Origin: Arcicella sp034931005 | GTDB lineage: Bacteria; Bacteroidota; Bacteroidia; Cytophagales; Spirosomataceae | Length of the DNA stretch: 64,000 nucleotides | Assembly: GCF_034931005.1 (NCBI RefSeq) | Contig: NZ_JAYGIN010000005.1 | Location: 124,001-188,000, forward strand | Reading direction: 5' to 3' | In this document: positions 44,692-53,735 of the stretch, piece by piece | Numbering within the stretch: position 1 is the stretch's first letter | Layout of the letters: each line of letters begins with the position of its first letter | The notes under the pieces: model-generated | The model's database searches: none | What the model was told of the DNA's origin: nothing | What the model saw: only the letters and a program-made list of their open reading frames with translations | Program-made: the position numbers and the translations under genes

Positions 44692-46212
44692 TTACGGTAG
44701 CCTAACTTTATATCTCGGAACATCCTTCTTGTTTTTTTTTAGTTTTTTTGCTACATTATATGCTTGTTGAGAAGTCATTAATTCAGTTAATATCCCTTTT
44801 GTCCTTAACACCGTTACCTCTTGTGTAAATTTCTCAGTTTCAGTATTACTTATGTTCAATGCTTTAAAAATATCATTACTTGAAATTTGTTTATCGCCAA
44901 GTCCAAGTAAAACAATTTTTTTCTGATTTTTTGATAAGTTGAAATTGTCAAATTGTAGTAACCATTCTACTTGTTTGGTACTAAAAATGGTCTTATTTGA
45001 AAGTGTAACTCTAAACCAAAGTCCATTTGAATATAATTCAGGTTTTTCAAGTTCTTGTTCGTGCATTAGAGTGAAAATTCTTTTCATACCTTCTCCAAGT
45101 TCTCGCATTAACTTGTTTTCTCTTAAAACCCTTGCTATCAGAGAATTTCGGGATTCGTGAGAACCCTCTAATTCATATAAATTTTTAACTGTCAAGGTTG
45201 AAATCAAAGCACCTGGGCTTTTAATTTCCATTCTATCATTGAAAATGTAAATTTCAATAGCATTGGCAATACTATAATCTCTATGTGCAATTGCGTTCAA
45301 AATAGCTTCTCGGACAGCATCTTCTGGATAAATGTATTTTTGTTCAAATTGAGAATTAGTTCCAAATTCAGTTTTATAAGCTAAGGAGGACCGTAAATGT
45401 TCCCAAGATTTAATTACTAATTCAAAAATATTCCCCTTTACTGTATCATCGCTTACAACATTATATTTTTCTCCTGCCTCTAATGTATTGCCTTTTACTT
45501 TAAGAAATCGTACCTGACTTCTTGGATGCCATCTATCTATATCAGTCGCAAACAGTAGCAAAGCTGCTCTTTTTAATCTAAGTCCATTTTGGGCATATTC
45601 AGCCAATCCAATTTGCTGTAAATATCTTTCAATGCTTAGCCCTTTAATATATTGGTCAGCAATGCCTTGAAGCAGTCTAACATCTAAATCTGTAACATTT
45701 GCACCATCAACAAATTGGCTATCATATTCTCTTGATTTAATTTCTTGTCTTTCAAATTGTATCTGGTCAACAGATGCAGGCATCGTGGATTTATCTTTTC
45801 GTCTAACACACCGCCCATCTGGGAGTTGATAAATCATTGTAGTCCCTTTGTTTACCGAAAAATATAAAATTGTTTTGTGGTCTAAAACGAGCTTATTGGC
45901 ATTATTTAATGGAAGTTGCTGACCTTGATATACATGTGTGTGAATAGAATTGAGCATTATTTGAATATCTTCCTCAGAATGAGGAATTCCTGTAATTGTT
46001 CCATCATCTTCCACACCAACTAATATTGCCCCACCATCAGCGTTAGAAAATGAAACTAATGCTTCTCCTATGTCAGCACATATTAATTTCGTTAATCTTT
46101 GTTTTTTATTATCGGGTCGTCCTTCCAAAGCTGATTTAAACTCTCTAAAATGGCTTTCACCAAGGATCAGAGTGTTTCGAACTTTGTCCGCTAATAATAA
46201 TATGTCGTCCAT
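44692..46212 (-). CDS. AlbA_2/Schlafen-type ATP-binding protein (putative regulator)
   Basis: This 506-residue protein begins with an AlbA_2 domain (about 15-150): ESHFREFKSALEGRPDNKKQ, DIGEALVSFSNADGGAILVG and VEDDGTITGI. A GHKL-like ATPase domain follows (about 285-400): YPEDAVREAILNAIAHRDYS (the N-box) and LGEGMKRIFTLMHE. The C-terminus looks like a winged helix (SSNDIFKALNISNTETEKFT) and ends very basic. Such proteins are often called transcriptional regulators, and related AlbA/Schlafen proteins occur in phage defence loci. It is a lone gene between two unrelated genes. Function is unknown. Confidence 0.85.
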   Translation of the reverse strand: MDDILLLADKVRNTLILGESHFREFKSALEGRPDNKKQRLTKLICADIGEALVSFSNADGGAILVGVEDDGTITGIPHSEEDIQIMLNSIHTHVYQGQQLPLNNANKLVLDHKTILYFSVNKGTTMIYQLPDGRCVRRKDKSTMPASVDQIQFERQEIKSREYDSQFVDGANVTDLDVRLLQGIADQYIKGLSIERYLQQIGLAEYAQNGLRLKRAALLLFATDIDRWHPRSQVRFLKVKGNTLEAGEKYNVVSDDTVKGNIFELVIKSWEHLRSSLAYKTEFGTNSQFEQKYIYPEDAVREAILNAIAHRDYSIANAIEIYIFNDRMEIKSPGALISTLTVKNLYELEGSHESRNSLIARVLRENKLMRELGEGMKRIFTLMHEQELEKPELYSNGLWFRVTLSNKTIFSTKQVEWLLQFDNFNLSKNQKKIVLLGLGDKQISSNDIFKALNISNTETEKFTQEVTVLRTKGILTELMTSQQAYNVAKKLKKNKKDVPRYKVRLP

Positions 46213-46378
46213 AAGTTTTAATTCTGAAAATTTATGCTGTGCAAATATTTACTATAAAGTTACTATTATTTTCTTTGTTTACGACGTTTTGGATTGAATC
46301 CCAAACCCTAATTTCACCTACAAGTCAATTTTCTCTCAAAATTCCGTAATTTTGCACTTTATTACAAAAAGTTACAAA

Positions 46379-48268
46379 ATGAAAAAGAAAGTTGAAATTC
46401 TTGCCCCTGCCAAAAACCTTTTTCAAGGAATGGCTGCCATTAATGCGGGTGCAGATGCTGTATATATTGGTGCTCCACAATTTGGAGCGAGAACTAATGC
46501 CGCCAATTCTATTGAAGATATTTCTGAAATGGTAAGGTATGCCCATCTCTTTAAGGCTCAAGTTTTTGTGGTTATTAATACTATTTTGTATGATAATGAA
46601 TTGGAGGCCTGCAAAAAACTAATTTATCAACTTTATGATATTGGCGTTGACGCACTTATTGTACAGGATATGGCAATTATGGAAATGGATTTACCGCCAA
46701 TTGTTATTCATGCCAGTACACAAGCCAATAACAGAGATGCCAAACACGTAAAATTCTTGAAGGATGCAGGAATGAAAAGGGTTGTGTTGGCAAGAGAATT
46801 GAATTTAGACCAAGTCCGTGAAATTAGCGAAGCAACCGATGTGGAATTAGAATTTTTCGTTTCTGGTGCTTTATGTGTGGCTTTTAGTGGTAATTGTTAC
46901 ATGAGTGTTGCCAATGGCGAGCGTAGTGCTAACCGAGGTTCTTGCGCTCAAAACTGTCGCTTGCCGTATCAGTTAATTGATGGAACGGGTAAAACCTTAA
47001 TTGCTAATAGCCATTTATTATCCATTAAAGATTTAGATTTGAGTGACCAATTGCCCAATTTAATTGAAGCTGGTGTTACGTCTTTTAAGATTGAAGGTCG
47101 TTTGAAAGACATTGTTTACGTAAAAAATAATACTTCTTATTTGCGTAAAAAATTAGATAGCTTCTTGGAAGGAAACGAGAAGTTTGAAAAGGCTTCTTCG
47201 GGTAGAACGTTCTATAATTTTGAGCCAGAAATGGACAGAAGTTTTAATAGAGGCTATACCGATTATTTTGTCAATAAACGTAAAGAGAAAATTGGCTCAT
47301 GGGAAAGTCCGAAATCGCAAGGGCAATTGATTGGTAAGTTGTTGGAAGTGAAGGCAAACGGATATGTTATTGAAAACTACGAAAAACTAAATAATGGCGA
47401 TGGACTATTTTTCGTTAATGAAAATGGTGAACCCGACGGAGTTCAAATAAATATTATTGTCAACGATGTGGTTGTACCTAATTCCTTCAAGTCGTTACCT
47501 GTTGGAACTGTCATTTATAGAAATTCGGATGCTGAATTTAATAAAATGGTTGAGAAAGAAAATAGTGCGGTTCGTAAAATTGGCGTAAGCTTAAAATTTA
47601 CTGAAACAGCCGACGGTTTTCAATTATTGGCGATTGACGAAGATGGACACCAAAGCGTACAAAGTTTTCAGGCTGCTAAAGAATTAGCGAAAAGTCAAGA
47701 ATCTGTCATTCCAAATATTAAAAAGAATATCGCAAAAACAGGAAATACGCCTTTTATTGTTGATAATGTTGAAGTAGAATTATCAGAAAATTGGTTTTTG
47801 CCTATTTCAAAAGTAAATGAAATCAGACGTGAAGCGTTAGAACAATTGGTAGAAATTCGGGTGAAAGAATATCACAGAGAAGAATATCAAATCACGAAAA
47901 CTGACCACCCTTATCCCGTACAAAAACTTGATTTTATGTACAATGTGTCGAATAAAATGGCGAGAGCTTTTTATAAACGTCACGGAGTAACTGAAATTGA
48001 AAAGGCGTTTGAATTGCAATGGGATCCAGGAAAAGCACGAGTAATGACGACCAAATATTGCGTAAAATACGAATTAGGTAAATGTGCAAGATTTCAACGT
48101 GAAACAATAGGAGAGAAGTTAGTTGAACCTTTGACCCTGAAACATGGGGAGAATGAATACAAACTAAAATTCAATTGCAAACCTTGTGAAATGGAAATCT
48201 GGGAAAAAGATGCGGAGTTGGAATATGAAGATGAGGATGAGCAGTTAGGGTATTCTCCAAGAAGGTGA
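46379..48268 (+). CDS. U32 family protein, RlhA-like (23S rRNA hydroxylation)
   Basis: The ATG at 46379 gives 629 residues (MKKKVEILAPAKNLFQGMAA). The U32 core has GADAVYIGAPQFGARTNAAN, HASTQANNRDAKHVKFLKDA, and the signature ELEFFVSGALCVAFSGNCYM with GERSANRGSCAQNCRLPYQL, whose cysteines bind an iron-sulfur cluster. A long C-terminal part is present as in RlhA (YdcP), which makes 5-hydroxycytidine in 23S rRNA, and an extra CVKYELGKC cysteine pair follows. Function as RlhA is inferred from length and architecture; the old label peptidase is probably wrong. Confidence 0.88.
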   Translation: MKKKVEILAPAKNLFQGMAAINAGADAVYIGAPQFGARTNAANSIEDISEMVRYAHLFKAQVFVVINTILYDNELEACKKLIYQLYDIGVDALIVQDMAIMEMDLPPIVIHASTQANNRDAKHVKFLKDAGMKRVVLARELNLDQVREISEATDVELEFFVSGALCVAFSGNCYMSVANGERSANRGSCAQNCRLPYQLIDGTGKTLIANSHLLSIKDLDLSDQLPNLIEAGVTSFKIEGRLKDIVYVKNNTSYLRKKLDSFLEGNEKFEKASSGRTFYNFEPEMDRSFNRGYTDYFVNKRKEKIGSWESPKSQGQLIGKLLEVKANGYVIENYEKLNNGDGLFFVNENGEPDGVQINIIVNDVVVPNSFKSLPVGTVIYRNSDAEFNKMVEKENSAVRKIGVSLKFTETADGFQLLAIDEDGHQSVQSFQAAKELAKSQESVIPNIKKNIAKTGNTPFIVDNVEVELSENWFLPISKVNEIRREALEQLVEIRVKEYHREEYQITKTDHPYPVQKLDFMYNVSNKMARAFYKRHGVTEIEKAFELQWDPGKARVMTTKYCVKYELGKCARFQRETIGEKLVEPLTLKHGENEYKLKFNCKPCEMEIWEKDAELEYEDEDEQLGYSPRR

Positions 48269-48269
48269 T

Positions 48270-48312
48270 AAAAAACCTCCAAAAACAATTTTGTTGTTTT
48301 TGGAGGTTTTTT
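48270..48312. terminator. Bidirectional terminator
   Basis: Near-perfect 19-bp stem, AAAAAACCTCCAAAAACAA with its complement, between the U32 gene and the small membrane protein gene converging from the right. Confidence 0.9.
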
Positions 48313-48497
48313 TATTGGATTTTTCTTTTTAAAAAATAAGAAGTGAGAATAGTGATGATTAAAAGAATGAGTCTGCCCGATAAAAGCCCCAAATCGTAAT
48401 CAGCGTTGCTTCTACTATATTTTAGCAGACCATCCATAATGGAAATGAATAGTCCTATTGCCACAATTATGGATAGGTAAAATAAGTTTTTTTTCAT
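48312..48497 (-). CDS. Small two-helix membrane protein
   Basis: The ATG at 48497 gives 61 residues. There are two hydrophobic segments (LFYLSIIVAIGLFISIM and LLSGRLILLIITILTSYFL) with a short polar loop (LLKYSRSNADYDLG) and a basic end KRKIQ. I do not recognise the family. It lies 47 nt after the Bor-like gene on the same strand, with a small hairpin (GGGAGTGA/TCACTCCC, 48510-48534) between them, so they may share an mRNA. Confidence 0.6.
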   Translation of the reverse strand: MKKNLFYLSIIVAIGLFISIMDGLLKYSRSNADYDLGLLSGRLILLIITILTSYFLKRKIQ

Positions 48498-48544
48498 TGA
48501 AAAGAATTTGGGAGTGAAGAATACCCTCACTCCCAAATAACTGA

Positions 48545-48838
48545 TTATTTCGTTACGGTAGTAGTTGTCGGTGTGTAAATACCGAATGTAATTCCAGAAA
48601 TTAATCCATTTACAAATGATTGTCTTGTGAAGACGGTGTAGTTTTCAGCACCTCCTGCCATTGCTTTTGAGTCAGAAACTCCAACTGGTGCCAATCCACC
48701 AATTACGTAGTGATTCCACTGAGTAACTTGTGTGTTGCCTTGAGCTCCTTTTCCTACAACACTTGTGTAAGAGTAACATGACGTAAGTAATGCAGACGAT
48801 ACCATTGCAATAGTTAAAAATTTTAGTGTTTTTTTCAT
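48545..48838 (-). CDS. Bor-like lipoprotein
   Basis: The ATG at 48838 gives 97 residues with a lipoprotein signal (MKKTLKFLTIAMVSSALLTS, then Cys). The mature part, TQWNHYVIGGLAPVGVS, then AGGAENYTVFTRQSFVNGLI, then GITFGIYTPTTTTV, resembles the lambda Bor protein in its GGAEN, QTFVNGL and FGIYTP elements. Lambda Bor and its relative Iss are outer-membrane lipoproteins linked to serum survival in enterobacteria. The role in this phylum is unknown. It probably forms a unit with the small membrane protein downstream. Confidence 0.78.
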   Translation of the reverse strand: MKKTLKFLTIAMVSSALLTSCYSYTSVVGKGAQGNTQVTQWNHYVIGGLAPVGVSDSKAMAGGAENYTVFTRQSFVNGLISGITFGIYTPTTTTVTK

Positions 48839-48919
48839 TGTTGTAAAATTAAATTGTTTTGATTTACTCAAAATAGAGTGGCTTTTATTCAGTGGTGTTA
48901 TTTATTTGGAAACTTTTAA

Positions 48920-49381
48920 CTATGCTTTAGTTTGGTATTTAATCACCTCAACACCAAACTTTCTCAAAAACTCAACTCCCTCATCTTTTCCTATCTTTTT
49001 ATATTCAGCGTAAGAATTAAGAAAAATTACTTTTGAAATTTTCATGCTATAAATAATTCTTGCACAGGCAATGCAGGGAGAAAGCGTAACGTAAATCGTT
49101 GAACCCTCAATTAATGCACCGTTTTTGGCAGCGTACAAAATGGCATTTTGTTCAGCGTGAAGTGCTAAAGAACAACTCCCTTTTGAATCTCGCTCGCAGC
49201 CATCAACAGGAAATTCAATGTCGCAGTTGTGCGTCCCTGCTGGCGGACCGTTGTAGCCAATGGAAATGATTCGGGTATCTTTGGTCAGAACTGCCCCAAC
49301 TTGTGCTTTGATACAATGTGAACGTTTAGCAAGATTAATAGCCAAGTCCATAAAAATATCGTCAAAATCTGGTTTTTGCAT
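48920..49381 (-). CDS. dCMP deaminase (cytidine/deoxycytidylate deaminase family)
   Basis: The ATG at 49381 gives 153 residues (MQKPDFDDIFMDLAINLAKR). The zinc site is LHAEQNAIL (His-Ala-Glu) and LSPCIACARIIYS. An additional cluster, NGPPAGTHNCDIEF with CERDSKGSC, is typical of deoxycytidylate deaminases, which make dUMP for dTMP synthesis. It is preceded on the same strand by the SlyD-like gene; the gap is 77 nt. Confidence 0.92.
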   Translation of the reverse strand: MQKPDFDDIFMDLAINLAKRSHCIKAQVGAVLTKDTRIISIGYNGPPAGTHNCDIEFPVDGCERDSKGSCSLALHAEQNAILYAAKNGALIEGSTIYVTLSPCIACARIIYSMKISKVIFLNSYAEYKKIGKDEGVEFLRKFGVEVIKYQTKA

Positions 49382-49458
49382 ATTTGGTGGTTTTGAGTTT
49401 AGAAGTTTAAAATTGATGAGTTTAAAGTTAATTCTCATAAACTTTAAACTCACTAAAA

Positions 49459-49971
49459 TTAATGCTGAACGCCACCCGCACCATGTACGTGTCCGTGTTC
49501 AATTTCAGATTGAGTAGCATCTCTTACGTCCAAAATTGTTCCTTTAAAAAACATTTCTTTATCGGCCAAAGGATGGTTAAAGTCCATTCTTACAAATTCT
49601 GCTTCAACGGCTAATACTCTGCCATTCAATTGATTACCGCCGTCGTCAGTCATTGGTAGGTAATTGCCAACTTCCAACATTTCTTCTACATATTCACCAT
49701 CAACTTTAAAAATATCTTTCGGTAATTCTACAATTGCCGTTGGGTCATATTCACCATATCCATCTTCGGCTGGGATTGAAAACTCAAAGGTATCTCCAAC
49801 AGAAAGACCTTCAATATTTTCTTCAAAGGCTTCAGGTAAGCCACTCATCCCCTGAATAAATGCCATAGGGTCTTCTTGCTCAACGGTTTCAATTAGTTCT
49901 TTTTCTCCATCGGCATCGGTTACGGTTAATTCATACATTAACGTAACAACTTTTTCATTCGTAATTTGCAT
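49459..49971 (-). CDS. SlyD-like FKBP peptidyl-prolyl isomerase
   Basis: This 170-residue protein starts MQITNEKVVTLMYELTVTDA. The FKBP half has GLPEAFEENIEGLSVGDTFE and IPAEDGYGEYDPTAIVELPK; the inserted IF domain follows (NQLNGRVLAVEAEFVRMDFN), then HPLADKEMFFKGTILDVRDA. The tail HGHVHGAGGVQH is a short His-rich metal-binding end as in SlyD. It is a cytosolic folding catalyst and possible nickel handler. Confidence 0.92.
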   Translation of the reverse strand: MQITNEKVVTLMYELTVTDADGEKELIETVEQEDPMAFIQGMSGLPEAFEENIEGLSVGDTFEFSIPAEDGYGEYDPTAIVELPKDIFKVDGEYVEEMLEVGNYLPMTDDGGNQLNGRVLAVEAEFVRMDFNHPLADKEMFFKGTILDVRDATQSEIEHGHVHGAGGVQH

Positions 49972-50073
49972 TATGCTAAGTTTTTAAAATGATTCACGAA
50001 GTTAATCATATCCCATAAAAAGGTAACAGTTTTTGCTTAACTTTATGATTAAGAAATTAAAAAAACTATCCAT

Positions 50074-50688
50074 TTGAATTTTTTAGCACATACTTATCTC
50101 TCTGGCAACGATGACGACCTTAAAATAGGTAATTTTTTAGGCGATTTTGTAAAAGGTCGTTTGAATAAATTGCAAAATTCTCCATATTCAGAGGGAATTA
50201 TTCGAGGCATGGCTTTACATCGAGAAATTGACTTTTTTACAGATTCTCATCCAATTGTGCGGCAAAGTATTGACCGTTTACAACCAAAATATCATAAGTT
50301 TTCAGGCATTGTGGTAGATATGTTTTACGATAATGTTTTGGCAAAGAATTTTCATCATTATTCTGACCAAACGCTTTTCGATTATAGTCAGCAGTTTTAC
50401 GAACTCTTAACACTGAGGAAAGATGAAATTCCCGAACCAATGGAAAGAATGGTCAATTCGATGATAAAAAGAAATTGGTTTACAAGTTATGCTACTTATG
50501 AAGGCATCGAATGGTCTTTGACGGGCATTTCTCAACGATTGAGTTTTAAATCTGGAATCGAAAATGCTACGGAAGATTTGAAAAATGATTATGATTTGTA
50601 TGAAATTGAATTTAGAGAGTTTTTTCCCCAATTGATTGAACATTGCCAGAAGTTTATAAATACTAATCCCTATTACCAAAATGCCTAA
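50074..50688 (+). CDS. Acyl carrier protein phosphodiesterase (AcpH/DUF479)
   Basis: This 204-residue protein starts at a TTG (MNFLAHTYLSGNDDDLKIGN); no ATG is available near the conserved start. LAHTYLS, GNFLGDFVKG, GMALHREIDFFTDSHPIV and VVDMFYDNVLAKNFHH hold the His/Asp residues of the HD-like AcpH family, which removes phosphopantetheine from ACP. Its end overlaps holA by 8 nt, so the two are translationally coupled. Confidence 0.9.
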   Translation: MNFLAHTYLSGNDDDLKIGNFLGDFVKGRLNKLQNSPYSEGIIRGMALHREIDFFTDSHPIVRQSIDRLQPKYHKFSGIVVDMFYDNVLAKNFHHYSDQTLFDYSQQFYELLTLRKDEIPEPMERMVNSMIKRNWFTSYATYEGIEWSLTGISQRLSFKSGIENATEDLKNDYDLYEIEFREFFPQLIEHCQKFINTNPYYQNA

Positions 50689-51700
50689 ATCTGCTGCTGA
50701 CGTTTTAAAAGATTTAAAGAAAAAAGTTTATTCTCCTTTGTATTTGCTTCATGGAGATGAACCGTATTACATAGATAAAGTATCCGATTATATTGAAGAA
50801 AATGCCCTTTCTCCTTCTGATAGAAGCTTTAACCAATTTGTGTTTTTTGGTAAAGATTTGACCGTTCCCGCTTTGATTTCGCACGCAAAGCGTTTTCCGA
50901 TGATGGCGGAACGTCAGTTGATTTTGGTGAAAGAGGCTCAAGGTTTACAAGGTATTGAGCAGAAAGAAATGCAAGTTGCCTTAGAGAATTACGCCAAAAA
51001 TCCGCTTACTTCAACGGTTTTAGTATTGGTTTTTAAGGCTTCGGCGGATGAGCGTAAAACATGGGTGAAAACCTTTGATAAAACGGGTATTTTGATGACT
51101 TCAAAGAAGTTTTACGATAATAAAATTCCCGATTGGATTCTTGAATATTGTCATGAACATGGACTGAAAATCAGCCGAAAAGCGATAGAAATGTTGGTTG
51201 AAAACGTTGGAAATGACTTAAAAAGATTAGCTTCTGAAATTGACAAAATCATGCTCAATTTGCGAATTGACGAAGAAATTAACGCTCAAGTCGTAGAAAA
51301 ATACGTTGGAATTAGCAAAGAATATAACTACTTTGAATTTCAGAAAGCCTTAATAAATCGGGATGTTTTGCGAGCCAATCAAATTATCAATTTCTTTGCT
51401 TCCAATCCGAAAGATAATCCACTTGCCCCAATTGTACTTTTGTTATATAATTTCTTTTCAAAAGTGCTTTTGACTCATGCTACACAAGATAAATCAGAGC
51501 GGAATTTGGCGGTAGTTTTAGGGGTAAATCCATTTTTTACCAAAGACTACATTTCTGCGGTTCGTAATTATAATTTATCAAAAGTAGTTCAGATAATTGG
51601 AGAGATTAAAAAGTTAGATTTGAAGTCGAAAGGAGTGGAGAGCGGTTCTTTGAGCGATGGTGAAGCCTTACGAGAAATGACTTTTAAAATTTTACATTGA
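50681..51700 (+). CDS. holA: DNA polymerase III subunit delta
   Basis: This 339-residue protein opens the sliding clamp as part of the clamp loader. PLYLLHGDEPYYIDKVSDYI and FPMMAERQLILVKEAQGLQG are the HolA N-terminal pattern; the helical middle NVGNDLKRLASEIDKIMLNL and C-terminal collar region are also present. It overlaps the AcpH-like gene by 8 nt. A terminator follows. Confidence 0.94.
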   Translation: MPKSAADVLKDLKKKVYSPLYLLHGDEPYYIDKVSDYIEENALSPSDRSFNQFVFFGKDLTVPALISHAKRFPMMAERQLILVKEAQGLQGIEQKEMQVALENYAKNPLTSTVLVLVFKASADERKTWVKTFDKTGILMTSKKFYDNKIPDWILEYCHEHGLKISRKAIEMLVENVGNDLKRLASEIDKIMLNLRIDEEINAQVVEKYVGISKEYNYFEFQKALINRDVLRANQIINFFASNPKDNPLAPIVLLLYNFFSKVLLTHATQDKSERNLAVVLGVNPFFTKDYISAVRNYNLSKVVQIIGEIKKLDLKSKGVESGSLSDGEALREMTFKILH

Positions 51701-51745
51701 GATTTTAAATATTTGAAGACGGGCTATAATTTCCGAAAACATTTG

Positions 51746-51782
51746 AAAGCATCTGAGGTTAGAAACTTAGATGCTTTTTTTG
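51746..51782 (+). terminator. Terminator after holA
   Basis: AAAGCATCTGAG pairs with CTTAGATGCTTT (one G-T), followed by a T-run. Confidence 0.75.
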
Positions 51783-51804
51783 TTCACTTTATTAAAATTC
51801 AACC

Positions 51805-52506
51805 ATGTCAAAAAATATATTAATTGTTGGGGCAAGTTCTGGAATTGGTTATGAAACCGCTAAATCATTATTATCAAAGGGTTACCAAGTGTTTTCCGCT
51901 TCAAGAAATCAACCAGATTTAGCAGAAATTACACATTTAACTTGGGATGCACAAAATGCCGATGCAAGTGTTTTTGCTACCCTTCCCGAAACTTTAGACG
52001 GTGTAGTTTATTGTCCAGGTACTATTAATTTAAAGCCGTTTCACCGTTTGAGTCAAGAAGATTTTAAAAATGATTTTCAAGTAAATGTACTGGGTGCGAT
52101 TTCGATAATTCAGGCGGTTTTACCCAAATTAAAAAAATCAGAAAGTGCTTCAATCGTTTTGTATAGCACAGTTGCTGTAAAAATTGGGATGGGGTTTCAC
52201 GCTTCGGTTGCAGCATCCAAAGGGGCAATTGAAGGTTTAACACACTCATTGGCGGCAGAGTTAGCACCTGCAAAAATTAGAGTAAATTGTATTGCCCCTT
52301 CATTAACAGATACTCCTTTGGCAAAAAATCTGTTATCAAGTGATGAAAAGAAAGAAGCTTCCAATAAGCGTCACCCAATTGGACGTTTTGGCACTTCGGC
52401 AGACATTGCCAATATCACAAGTTTTTTAATTTCAGATGATTCAACGTGGATAACGGGACAAATTTTAGGAGTTGATGGCGGTATGGGGTCAATAAAAATG
52501 ATGTAA
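51805..52506 (+). CDS. SDR family oxidoreductase
   Basis: This 233-residue protein has LIVGASSGIGYETAKSLL (5-22), the catalytic serine in IVLYSTVAVKIGMG, and an ASKGAIEGLTHSL segment. The usual Tyr of YxxxK is replaced: the stretch reads FHASVAASKGAIEG, so Ala stands where Tyr is expected while Lys remains. This may be a reductase-like protein with altered or lost chemistry. IRVNCIAPSLTDTPLAKNLL and WITGQILGVDGGMGSIK are standard SDR ends. Monocistronic with its own terminator. Confidence 0.87.
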   Translation: MSKNILIVGASSGIGYETAKSLLSKGYQVFSASRNQPDLAEITHLTWDAQNADASVFATLPETLDGVVYCPGTINLKPFHRLSQEDFKNDFQVNVLGAISIIQAVLPKLKKSESASIVLYSTVAVKIGMGFHASVAASKGAIEGLTHSLAAELAPAKIRVNCIAPSLTDTPLAKNLLSSDEKKEASNKRHPIGRFGTSADIANITSFLISDDSTWITGQILGVDGGMGSIKMM

Positions 52507-52575
52507 TCCGATGCTTCCGTATCGAATTTTATACCATTTAAAAAATATTTTGAGTGATTCATCCTAATTTCACAA

Positions 52576-52613
52576 ACAGCATCAAAGTTTTATGTACTTT
52601 GGTGCTGTTTTAA
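52576..52613 (+). terminator. Terminator after the SDR gene
   Basis: ACAGCATCAAAG pairs with CTTTGGTGCTGT (one wobble) around a 9-nt loop, with T residues after it. Confidence 0.7.
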
Positions 52614-52638
52614 TTTTCATCCTTAAACAATTTAACAA

Positions 52639-53568
52639 ATGAGCTTTTTACTTTTCTTTTTCGTTTTTGCTGCCATTGTGGTTTTTCTCTCCATTGTGGT
52701 TGTTAATCAAGGTACAGTGGCGGTTATTACCATTTTCGGAAAATATCAACGAATCATGACGCCAGGATTGAATTTCAAAATTCCATTTATCGAATTTATT
52801 TTCAAAAGAATTTCTATCCAAAATCGTTCAATGGAGCTTGATTTTCAAGCTATTACTTCCGACCAAGCTAATGTTAATTTTAAAGCGATGTTAGTGTATG
52901 CAGTTGTCAATCAAGACGAAAATACTATCAAAAACGTGGCGTTTAAATACATGGATGAACGCTCTTTTATGCAGGCTTTAATCCGCACAGTTGAAGGAAC
53001 AATCAGAGCATTTGTAGCGACCAAGAAACAAGCGGAGGTACTTTTATTGAGAGGGGAGATTGTGCAGAATGTAAAATTAGAATTGGACGAAACCCTTGAA
53101 CAATGGGGTTATCATTTAATTGATTTGCAATTGAATGATATTGCTTTTGATGAATCAATTATGCGTTCGATGGCTCAAGTTGTGGCATCAAATAACTTGA
53201 AAGCAGCAGCAGAAAACGAAGGTCAGGCATTATTAATTACCAAAACGAAAGCCGCTGAAGCAGAAGGAAATGCCATTAGAATTTCGGCAGAGGCAGAAAA
53301 AATTGCTTCTCAATTGCGTGGACAAGGTGTGGCATTATTCCGTGAGGAAGTAGCAAAAGGTATGGCTGAATCGGCAAAAGTAATGGCAGATGCTAATTTA
53401 GACTCTTCATTAATTTTATTCTCGATGTGGACAGAAGCCGTTAAACATTTTGCTGAACAAGGCGAAGGTAACGTTATTTTCTTGGACGGTTCAACCGAAG
53501 GAATGGAAAAAACGATGAAACAAATCATGGCAGTTCAACAATTGAAAAGTAATGATTTAGGTAAATAA
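52639..53568 (+). CDS. SPFH/Band 7 domain membrane protein
   Basis: This 309-residue protein has one N-terminal membrane helix (LLFFFVFAAIVVFLSIVVV), then the SPFH domain (VAVITIFGKYQRIMTPGLNF to RGEIVQNVKLELDETLEQWG), a coiled-coil segment rich in Ala/Glu (TKTKAAEAEGNAIRISAEAE) and a short C-terminal part. Such stomatin-like proteins oligomerise in membranes and often control a partner protease. No NfeD-like partner is adjacent. It is followed by a strong terminator. Confidence 0.93.
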   Translation: MSFLLFFFVFAAIVVFLSIVVVNQGTVAVITIFGKYQRIMTPGLNFKIPFIEFIFKRISIQNRSMELDFQAITSDQANVNFKAMLVYAVVNQDENTIKNVAFKYMDERSFMQALIRTVEGTIRAFVATKKQAEVLLLRGEIVQNVKLELDETLEQWGYHLIDLQLNDIAFDESIMRSMAQVVASNNLKAAAENEGQALLITKTKAAEAEGNAIRISAEAEKIASQLRGQGVALFREEVAKGMAESAKVMADANLDSSLILFSMWTEAVKHFAEQGEGNVIFLDGSTEGMEKTMKQIMAVQQLKSNDLGK

Positions 53569-53585
53569 TTGAAATGATAGCTTGA

Positions 53586-53628
53586 ACATTAAAAAAGCAG
53601 AATGGAGTCCATTCTGCTTTTTTAATGT
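53586..53628 (+). terminator. Terminator after the SPFH gene
   Basis: About 20-bp near-perfect stem (ACATTAAAAAAGCAGAATGG and complement) with a very short loop; A-run and T-run sides make it bidirectional. It marks the left border of the accessory region. Confidence 0.9.
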
Positions 53629-53735
53629 TATTATTGGATATGTAAACTGAACAATGTCAAGATTTCTTATCGGTTCTTCGGGGCTTGGGCAATTAATTAT
53701 CCAATTATCAAAGTGGTCACAAATTTTTGGTAAAC

